IMG/VR virus record: IMGVR_UViG_3300001589_000027
Location: 1-28,435 of that record
DNA: 28,435 nucleotides
From: a virus
Direction: 5' to 3' (one strand)
Of this stretch, positions 5,711 to 10,558 are shown piece after piece (position 1 is the stretch's first letter; each line of letters begins with the position of its first letter). Below the pieces are notes generated by a model, which was given only the letters and a program-made list of their open reading frames with translations, was not told the origin of the DNA and searched no databases. Both the position numbers and the translations under genes were made by a program.

Positions 5711-5761
5711 TCCGTATCGGGATGTGCATCCCGGCTGATGATTCGAAAACGATGAAACGGA
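5711..5761 (+). ncRNA. Type III hammerhead ribozyme 5
   Basis: Stem III is TCCG/CGGA (5711-5714/5758-5761). The site U5715-A5716 gives cleavage after A5716. Stem I is TCGGGA/TCCCGG (5717-5722/5729-5734, with one U-G pair) and loop TGTGCA. The core CTGATGA (5735-5741) is followed by stem II TTCG/CGAT (5742-5745/5750-5753) with an AAAA loop, then GAAA (5754-5757). U-U replaces G-C at the base of stem II. The ATG at 5784 is 22 nt downstream. Confidence 0.84.
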
Positions 5762-5783
5762 AACTTTATAAAACTTTAATACA

Positions 5784-6533
5784 ATGGCACAGAAAAAAAC
5801 AGGTGCGCTCGACAGAGCAGTAAGGTTCTTCAATGAACTATCAAGCAGAACACTCACGAGAACTGAGATGGCAAAATTAGCAAAAGAGATTGGGGTTCGC
5901 AACGGGCTCGAACGATTTGCTTTAGAAAGAAAATGGTGCAAGGCTTTGCCGGGAATACAAAGTCCAAACCAAAAGGGAAGGGCATCGGGCAGGTTAAAAT
6001 TCATTGACCTATCCAACATCAGCCCGCTCCACATCCGACTACTTCTTGATGACGCGAATGCGTATGTGATGCAAAGCATTAGTAAGAGAGAGAAGGTAGA
6101 AAAGAAGACAGCAGAAACTTCTGATGTGGTTGTTACGGCAGAGTTTGAATGGACAGCAGAGACCACGAAGATGTTTGCGAAAGTTTATTCGGGCAACTTC
6201 AGAAGCCTGCCGTCACGATTCAACTACAAGACATACCACGGGCTGTCAATGGACGAGAAGGTCAAGCAGTTTATGTCTGACTTCGTCCTTCCCGAAACAA
6301 AACAAGTTACGGTATCGTTTGTAGAAACATACACTCGAACACACACCGAGACGATTGATATTCCCGTTGACGTTGTAGATATAAAAACATATCTTATAGA
6401 TAAAAGCACGCATACGTTTAAGAAAATGCCCACGTTAGAAGGCACGCCATTCACTGACACGTCAGAGCTGACACGTACACCGGGGACTACTATCAAATGG
6501 GACTTCGGTACTGATAAAAAAGATACACTTTAA
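5784..6533 (+). CDS. Unknown protein, 249 aa
   Basis: No family is recognised. The N-terminal part (about residues 1-60) is basic and helical, with a stretch T-R-T-E-M-A-K-L-A-K-E-I-G-V-R-N that could be a helix-turn-helix, so DNA binding is possible but unproven. The middle (about 60-170) is mixed, and the C-terminal third is rich in Thr and Val in alternating patterns, suggesting beta strands. The ATG follows the leader AAAACTTTAATACA behind hammerhead 5. A long reverse-strand frame across the gene's first half is a shadow. An 11-bp hairpin of the dispersed family follows the stop. Confidence 0.78.
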   Translation: MAQKKTGALDRAVRFFNELSSRTLTRTEMAKLAKEIGVRNGLERFALERKWCKALPGIQSPNQKGRASGRLKFIDLSNISPLHIRLLLDDANAYVMQSISKREKVEKKTAETSDVVVTAEFEWTAETTKMFAKVYSGNFRSLPSRFNYKTYHGLSMDEKVKQFMSDFVLPETKQVTVSFVETYTRTHTETIDIPVDVVDIKTYLIDKSTHTFKKMPTLEGTPFTDTSELTRTPGTTIKWDFGTDKKDTL

Positions 6534-6546
6534 TATTACAAATCAG

Positions 6547-6572
6547 AACGGGTGTCGTCAGCGACACTCGTT
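6547..6572 (+). repeat. Longest GTGTCG-family hairpin
   Basis: An 11-bp stem (one G-T pair) runs from AACGGGTGTCG (6547-6557) to CGACACTCGTT (6562-6572) around TCAG. It lies between the genes ending at 6533 and starting at 6588. Read as protein from its GTG it would be V-S-S-A-T, the same frame as the in-gene copies, but that extension is probably not translated. Confidence 0.88.
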
Positions 6573-6587
6573 CACAAATCAAATCAA

Positions 6588-6803
6588 ATGTTTAGGACAA
6601 TTATTTTTATATGCCTGTTGATGAAAGGACAGGTCGAAAGAATGGGAGAACAGACCAACGACGGAAGAAAACTTTACACGTTGACTATTGATACCCCGGA
6701 CACGCTGTTCAAGTATGAGCACGTGTACAAAGAAGAGATTTACCAATACATAAAGACAGGTAAGTTTGAGTACAACGATTTTTTAACAGACGAAAACCAA
6801 TAG
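6588..6803 (+). CDS. Unknown small protein, 71 aa
   Basis: No family is recognised. The N-terminus from the ATG at 6588 is hydrophobic (F-R-T-I-I-F-I-C-L-L), so it may carry a short membrane anchor; the rest is polar and acidic with several Tyr. Other in-frame starts are the GTG at 6552 inside the hairpin and ATGs at 6621 and 6642, which would remove the hydrophobic part. I prefer 6588 because of the AAATCAAATCAA leader. It ends in AAC-CAA-TAG with the next ATG 2 nt later. Confidence 0.6.
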   Translation: MFRTIIFICLLMKGQVERMGEQTNDGRKLYTLTIDTPDTLFKYEHVYKEEIYQYIKTGKFEYNDFLTDENQ

Positions 6804-6805
6804 AG

Positions 6806-7060
6806 ATGAGTACAACAAAGATATATTCAGTATGGGAAAGTGATTGGAACGGCAGAGACTATCCAAGTTATTACCCAAACAAATCAGAGGCAATGAAACA
6901 CTACAACGAATCCAAAGAGGACAAGCCACAATATGTTTCGATAAGGGAGTGCATAGTAACAGGTTGGAAGACTGATGAGATGGAAATCTTAGAAGAGGAC
7001 AACATAGAATCTTACTATGAGGAAGACGAAGAAGAATCACTAACAATTAAAAACCAATAG
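6806..7060 (+). CDS. Unknown acidic protein, 84 aa
   Basis: No family is recognised. The N-terminal half is rich in aromatic residues (Tyr and Trp) and looks like a compact beta-rich unit; the C-terminus from about residue 60 is strongly acidic (many Glu and Asp) before a short basic tail ending K-N-Q. Small acidic phage proteins sometimes mimic DNA, but nothing here proves that. The gene sits between two copies of the AAAACCAATAGAGATG junction (6793-6808 and 7050-7065), so it could have been gained as a cassette. Confidence 0.72.
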   Translation: MSTTKIYSVWESDWNGRDYPSYYPNKSEAMKHYNESKEDKPQYVSIRECIVTGWKTDEMEILEEDNIESYYEEDEEESLTIKNQ

Positions 7061-7062
7061 AG

Positions 7063-7158
7063 ATGGGTAACGCAACTAACATAGCAGATTGGATAGAGCA
7101 TTGGGATAGTTTTGACTATGGGCTGTACATAAAAATACTACAGGCAAAGAATAAATAG
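7063..7158 (+). CDS. Tiny protein, 31 aa
   Basis: A short frame starts 2 nt after the previous stop in the repeated junction AAAAACCAATAGAGATG. The peptide is aromatic and acidic in the middle (W-I-E-H-W-D-S-F-D-Y) with a basic end, compatible with an amphipathic helix. Its TAG stop (7156-7158) lies in the left arm of the hairpin at 7155-7176. Coding is suggested by the conserved junction; function is unknown. Confidence 0.5.
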   Translation: MGNATNIADWIEHWDSFDYGLYIKILQAKNK

Positions 7159-7176
7159 TGTCGTCAAGGACACTAT
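7155..7176 (+). repeat. Hairpin containing a stop codon
   Basis: An 8-bp stem, ATAGTGTC (7155-7162) with GACACTAT (7169-7176), surrounds a 6-nt loop GTCAAG. The TAG of the 31-aa gene is inside the left arm. It is a variant of the GTGTCG family with an open loop, and a likely 3' end for the operon before the promoter at 7196. Confidence 0.75.
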
Positions 7177-7195
7177 AAATTTATTACAAAAAAGA

Positions 7196-7227
7196 TTAGG
7201 AATTGTACAATTCTTTTCTTATATTTG
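7196..7227 (+). promoter_or_regulatory. Promoter candidate with internal palindrome
   Basis: TATATTTG (7220-7227) matches the Bacteroidetes -7 element TAnnTTTG exactly. The upstream element is weak: TTA at 7196-7198 with a 21-nt spacer. A perfect 14-bp palindrome, GAATTGTACAATTC (7200-7213), lies between them, where a bound repressor would block RNA polymerase. Transcription starting near 7233 would give a 15-nt leader to the ATG at 7248. Confidence 0.55.
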
Positions 7228-7247
7228 TTTTATTCAAACACAATTCA

Positions 7248-7502
7248 ATGATACAACTAATCAAAATAAATGGTGATGTCACTGACAATTTTACAGCAGA
7301 CACACTAAAAGAAAAACAAGACGCGGTAGGTGGATACATAGAGGTGGTCGCCACACGCAAGGGCAAGGTGCTAATCGTAAACGAAGAGGGACTTATAAAA
7401 GGTCTGAAGAAGAACAAGAAGGCTTCAGACATTGCAGGTTTCGATATCGTTGGTGATGTCATATGCTTAGATGAAAAAGACTACCGAAAATTTTTAAACT
7501 AA
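7248..7502 (+). CDS. DUF3846-like protein, 84 aa
   Basis: The sequence fits the DUF3846 family of small phage and plasmid proteins of unknown role: an N-terminal I-Q-L-I-K-I-N strand, then K-Q-D-A-V-G-G-Y-I-E-V-V (about residues 23-34), then V-N-E-E-G-L-I-K-G-L-K-K-N (about 44-56), then a final I-V-G-D-V-I strand. I start it at ATG 7248; the in-frame ATG at 7203 lies within the promoter region. It is probably the first gene transcribed from the promoter at 7196-7227, leading the block of recombination genes. Confidence 0.7.
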   Translation: MIQLIKINGDVTDNFTADTLKEKQDAVGGYIEVVATRKGKVLIVNEEGLIKGLKKNKKASDIAGFDIVGDVICLDEKDYRKFLN

Positions 7503-7513
7503 AATCAAATAAA

Positions 7514-7864
7514 ATGAAATCAATTTATGAAAAACAAATCCTCATAGAAAAAATGAGGAAGAACCCGCACAAGGGTTTGATTCAAAGACTGCAAAGCTAT
7601 ATGGAAAAGGATGAGCCTATTTCTAAGCTTATCTTTTTTGACTCTTCGGTTTTGATGTCAGTGTCTGACTTCGTTAAGTCTTACACAGGAAAGATTCACT
7701 CAGAATGTCAAACGGTTATGACGTACATAGGAGACAACTTCCTTCAGTCTTTACACAATGGAGATTGGATTGCACACATAGGCGACAAGGAGGTTAGGTA
7801 TACTAATATTAAAAATGCCGAAGAAGACTTGTGGGAATATTTTAAAACAAATAAACTGAACTAA
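7514..7864 (+). CDS. Unknown protein, 116 aa
   Basis: No family is recognised. The first 40 residues are helical and basic; the rest is mixed, with a hydrophobic segment around residues 38-50 too short and broken for a membrane span, and an acidic helical C-terminus. It lies 11 nt after the DUF3846-like gene (leader AAAATCAAATAAA) and 1 nt before the DnaA-domain-like gene, so it belongs to the same operon. Confidence 0.75.
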   Translation: MKSIYEKQILIEKMRKNPHKGLIQRLQSYMEKDEPISKLIFFDSSVLMSVSDFVKSYTGKIHSECQTVMTYIGDNFLQSLHNGDWIAHIGDKEVRYTNIKNAEEDLWEYFKTNKLN

Positions 7865-7865
7865 T

Positions 7866-8156
7866 ATGCTGAAAGAAAAGATATTCAATAAGTATGTTAC
7901 GGATGTATGTAACAAGCTTGATGTTCCAAAAGAGGACATCTTTACCAACACCAAGAAGCGCAGTGTTGTAGATGCCCGGCAACTAATCTACTATCTATGT
8001 CACATACGCCCGATGCGTAGCTCATACATAATAGACTATATGTCTCGCAACGGTTACGCACCACCGCATTCTACCATAAACTATGGTATAAATAAAATAC
8101 TAACCAAGATTAACACCGACCAAGACTATGTTGAACTAATAGAAAAGCTGAAGTAA
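7866..8156 (+). CDS. DnaA domain IV-like DNA-binding protein, 96 aa
   Basis: It resembles the C-terminal DNA-box-binding domain of DnaA without the ATPase. S-V-V-D-A-R (33-38) corresponds to the start of the long helix, and P-H-S-T-I-N-Y-G-I (67-75) to the DnaA signature D-H-S-T-V, where DnaA reads the 9-mer box. The spacing between them (about 30 residues) fits. It probably binds DNA, perhaps phage or host origin sequences, to steer replication. The stop overlaps the next start (TAATG). A second protein of this kind is at 15246. Confidence 0.7.
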   Translation: MLKEKIFNKYVTDVCNKLDVPKEDIFTNTKKRSVVDARQLIYYLCHIRPMRSSYIIDYMSRNGYAPPHSTINYGINKILTKINTDQDYVELIEKLK

Positions 8157-8551
8157 TGTATACTCTACAAGAAATATGGGAGCAGGCGAAGAAAGATACA
8201 TTCGCATCTAACCTTGACGGAGGAGGATACCAAGCACGTATAGTATATGGATGCAGGATTGTTCGCGATGATGCAACAGGAGAGATAGAAGTATACAATA
8301 CAGGCAAGGGTGGAGACTACTACAAGAGGATAGAAAACATAGATGTATTCTTGAATAACGGTTGGAGACAAGGTTGCTATGAGGTTTCATTGGACAACTA
8401 CAGAGACAGGCTTGACAGGATAGAGAAGATGATTAGGAATGAGGTGAACGGAAAACGAAATCCAAAACAGATTCAGTCTTACAAAACTCAAAGAGAGAGC
8501 GTGCTAAATAAGTACGCAGAATTAATGGTTAAACTAAATAAAATAAAGTAA
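8156..8551 (+). CDS. Unknown protein, 131 aa
   Basis: No family is recognised. The N-terminal 75 residues look like a small alpha/beta domain with Gly-rich turns (D-G-G-G-Y, G-K-G-G-D-Y-Y). The C-terminal 50 residues are strongly charged and helical, probably a coiled coil (R-L-D-R-I-E-K-M-I-R). Translation is coupled to the DnaA-like gene by TAATG, and the annealing-protein gene follows after 1 nt. A role in recombination or replication is only suggested by position. Confidence 0.75.
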   Translation: MYTLQEIWEQAKKDTFASNLDGGGYQARIVYGCRIVRDDATGEIEVYNTGKGGDYYKRIENIDVFLNNGWRQGCYEVSLDNYRDRLDRIEKMIRNEVNGKRNPKQIQSYKTQRESVLNKYAELMVKLNKIK

Positions 8552-8552
8552 A

Positions 8553-9185
8553 ATGGCAAACGCTAAAAAGAAATCAGTGTTCGAGACACTGAACGCAATC
8601 AACGTCAACGGACGTACAGAAACAAAGAATGGACTAACGTATTTGTCTTGGGCTTGGGCTTGGGCAACAGCAAAGGAACACTATCCGGAAGCGACGTATA
8701 CAATCTATGAGAATGCAGAAGGTGTGTTCTATCACAGAGACCACAACTCAGCTTGGGTAAAGACAGGAGTGTCTATCGAGGGCATCGAGCATATCGAGTA
8801 CCTACCTGTAATGGACTTCAGAAACAACTCAATAGAGCTTGTAAAGATTAAGTCTACTGATGTTAACAAAGCTATACAACGTAGCTTAACCAAGGCTCTT
8901 GCTCGTCACGGACTTGGGCTGTATGTGTATGCAGGAGAGGACCTTCCATCAGTAGAGAAGGAGCAACCTAAGAAAGCTCCTGTAAAGAAAGCACCTGCTA
9001 AGTCAGAGAAAGTGTCGTCAGCGACACCGAAGATGCCCGGTATACCAAAGGGTAAATGGGATGACTTCGTGCTGTATGTTACAGCAAACAAGAAGATGGG
9101 CTTCAATCAGCTCGTAGCAAACATTGAGGCTAAGTACACACTGACTGAGGCTCAGCTCAAGGAAATCAAAAATATTACAGGATAA
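8553..9185 (+). CDS. Sak3-like single-strand annealing protein (DUF1071)
   Basis: It probably coats single-stranded DNA and anneals complementary strands during phage recombination. The hallmark Y-L-S-W-A-W-A-W is at residues 30-37, followed by the typical Y-P-E-A-T-Y strand and an R-S-L-T-K-A-L-A-R-H-G-L-G helix-turn (about 109-121), as in DUF1071/Sak3. A Lys/Pro/Ala-rich linker (about 134-165) precedes a small C-terminal domain. Within that linker the hairpin element at 9012-9027 encodes V154-S-S-A-T-P159. The stop overlaps the start of the exonuclease gene (TAATG), the usual annealase-exonuclease pairing. 210 aa is near the usual length for the family. Confidence 0.82.
   Translation: MANAKKKSVFETLNAINVNGRTETKNGLTYLSWAWAWATAKEHYPEATYTIYENAEGVFYHRDHNSAWVKTGVSIEGIEHIEYLPVMDFRNNSIELVKIKSTDVNKAIQRSLTKALARHGLGLYVYAGEDLPSVEKEQPKKAPVKKAPAKSEKVSSATPKMPGIPKGKWDDFVLYVTANKKMGFNQLVANIEAKYTLTEAQLKEIKNITG
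9012..9027 (+). repeat. In-frame copy of GTGTCG hairpin in annealing-protein gene
   Basis: GTGTCG-TCAG-CGACAC lies in the linker of the Sak3-like gene and is read V-S-S-A-T-(P). The 16 nt are identical to the intergenic copies, and the flanks do not pair further. Confidence 0.85.
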
Positions 9186-9940
9186 TGAGCGACGTAATAG
9201 AACTACTCCGTGATGACCAAGAGTATTACGGAGGGGTAGGTAAGCAGTACCTATCCAACTCAGACATAGGAACACTGCTAAAGAGCCCCGAAGAGTTTGG
9301 GTTTTCACGTCCCGACAATAAGAACTTTGCAGAGGGTAGATACTTTCATCAACTGATTCTTGAACCGGAGAAGGCTAAGGAGATACACACTGTGGACTTC
9401 GCAAGCAGGAATACAAAGGGTTACAAAGAAGCCTGTCTTGATATGAACCTTGAGGTTCTGCTACTGAAGAAAGAAGCGGACCACATTGAGAACCTTGTAT
9501 CAAGAATGACAGGCAACCTTGATTTCTTCGAACTCATACACGCAAAGGGAAACATCTTTGAGGTCCCTAATATTATGACGTACTCCTCGGTGATTGATGA
9601 CAACCATTCAGTTACTCAGTGGAAGGGTAAGGCAGACATCGTTGGAAAAGATTATGTCATAGACCTAAAGACCACGTCAAATTTAGATGACTTCAAGTGG
9701 AACGCACGCAAGTACAACTACGATAGTCAAGCATTCATATACCAAAGACTATTCGGAAAACCGATGATGTTCTTAGTCATTGAGAAGCAGACAGGTAGAA
9801 TGGGAATGTTCACAGGTAACGATGACTTCTATCAGAGGGGACAGGACAAGATGCACAGAGCAATAGGTGTGTACCAAAAATTCTTTTCTGAAGAAAAAAT
9901 TCTTGACATAAATAATTACTACGTCAAGGACGAGATATAA
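9185..9940 (+). CDS. RecE-like PD-(D/E)XK exonuclease
   Basis: It probably resects double-stranded ends to give the single strands used by the annealing protein. The catalytic strand region is visible: G-K-A-D151-I-V-G-K-D-Y-V-I-D160-L-K162-T-T, i.e. D...(D/E)-x-K, preceded by the helix G-R-Y-F-H-Q-L-I-L-E (about 51-60) that matches the conserved G...H/E motif of RecE/Cas4/YqaJ-type nucleases, and followed by Y-D-S-Q-A-F-I-Y-Q (the Q-x-x-x-Y helix). The start overlaps the annealase stop by 1 nt. 251 aa is normal for such a stand-alone domain (DUF3799/RecE C-terminal type). Confidence 0.82.
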   Translation: MSDVIELLRDDQEYYGGVGKQYLSNSDIGTLLKSPEEFGFSRPDNKNFAEGRYFHQLILEPEKAKEIHTVDFASRNTKGYKEACLDMNLEVLLLKKEADHIENLVSRMTGNLDFFELIHAKGNIFEVPNIMTYSSVIDDNHSVTQWKGKADIVGKDYVIDLKTTSNLDDFKWNARKYNYDSQAFIYQRLFGKPMMFLVIEKQTGRMGMFTGNDDFYQRGQDKMHRAIGVYQKFFSEEKILDINNYYVKDEI

Positions 9941-9964
9941 TTTTACAACTCACGCGCAGTGTAT

Positions 9965-10002
9965 CCGATGTATTGTGTGTGGGTTTATTTTTTAATCATC
10001 GG
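9965..10002 (+). repeat. Long-loop inverted repeat before SSB-like gene
   Basis: CCGATG (9965-9970) pairs with CATCGG (9997-10002); allowing one bulged T, three more pairs (ATT/AAT) extend it. The loop is U-rich. It ends 16 nt before the ATG at 10019 and could influence translation or stability. Evidence is limited to complementarity. Confidence 0.4.
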
Positions 10003-10018
10003 AATCAAATACTATAAT

Positions 10019-10336
10019 ATGGCAGAAGAAAAAATTTTTGCAGACGGATTTGTCTTTAAGAGACAAGAACAAAACACAGCCTTGATACCATTGGCTCCAA
10101 CAGAACCCAATCACTTTGTCTTAGGAAGACTAAGCGTGAAGACTGAGGATGCTGTAGCTTGGCTGAAAGCACACACCAACAAAGATGGTTGGGTGAGTAT
10201 CAACATCAAGCAATCAAAAGGAGGAAACTTCTATTGTGATTTGGATACGTGGGAACCAAAGAAACAGGAACCACGAGTTACTAACAATCCCGAACCCGCT
10301 GTAAAAGATTTACCGGCGGATGACCTACCGTTTTAA
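10019..10336 (+). CDS. Protein with SSB-like acidic tail, 105 aa
   Basis: The last residues are A-D-D-L-P-F, the acidic hydrophobic tip by which single-stranded DNA-binding proteins recruit other replication proteins. The body (about residues 1-80) is predicted beta-rich with aromatic residues and may be a small OB-like fold, but it does not match standard SSB motifs I can recognise; residues 83-100 are a Pro/Asn-rich linker as in SSBs. I start it at ATG 10019 (context ACTATAATATG), not at the in-frame 9959. The position between exonuclease and primase supports a ssDNA-binding role. It is followed by a strong terminator. Confidence 0.6.
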   Translation: MAEEKIFADGFVFKRQEQNTALIPLAPTEPNHFVLGRLSVKTEDAVAWLKAHTNKDGWVSINIKQSKGGNFYCDLDTWEPKKQEPRVTNNPEPAVKDLPADDLPF

Positions 10337-10362
10337 ATTGGTCAGCTTATTGGTTAGAAAGG

Positions 10363-10389
10363 GAGTGTCGTCAGCGACACTCTTTTTTT
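10363..10389 (+). terminator. Intrinsic terminator built on the GTGTCG hairpin
   Basis: Perfect 8-bp arms GAGTGTCG (10363-10370) and CGACACTC (10375-10382) enclose TCAG and are followed at once by seven T (10383-10389). It lies 27 nt after the stop of the SSB-like gene. It is the only copy of the family with a clear T tract, so it is a credible stop for the recombination operon. Confidence 0.85.
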
Positions 10390-10558
10390 CCCTTATAAGA
10401 TGTCAAGTTTTTCTCTGTATATCTTTTATTATTTCTTTTCTTTTATTATTATTATCCTTAATACAAGAGAAAAAAGTTAACATAGTATACAACTCACTGA
10501 TAATCAGAGAGAAACTTAACATAAAGTCAACATCAACTCAACACTAACACTAACAAAG
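10390..10558 (+). promoter_or_regulatory. AT-rich leader of the replication operon
   Basis: This 169-nt gap has no convincing gene. It holds a pyrimidine/AT tract (about 10403-10456), then A-rich sequence with short repeats of the type AACATA, CAACTCA and CACTAACACTAACA up to the ATG of the primase-helicase. A promoter must lie here if the terminator at 10363 works, but I see no good TTG/TAnnTTTG pair. An origin or initiator-binding region is possible because primase and DnaA-like genes are nearby; no clear DnaA box was found by eye. Confidence 0.35.

Noticed and set aside
5660-6166. 168-codon minus-strand frame
   Set aside because: It is antisense to a coherent plus-strand gene and runs across hammerhead 5; composition looks like a shadow.
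10320-10547. 75-codon plus-strand frame overlapping the end of the SSB-like gene
   Set aside because: It runs through the terminator hairpin and the AT tract and reads as low-complexity hydrophobic sequence.
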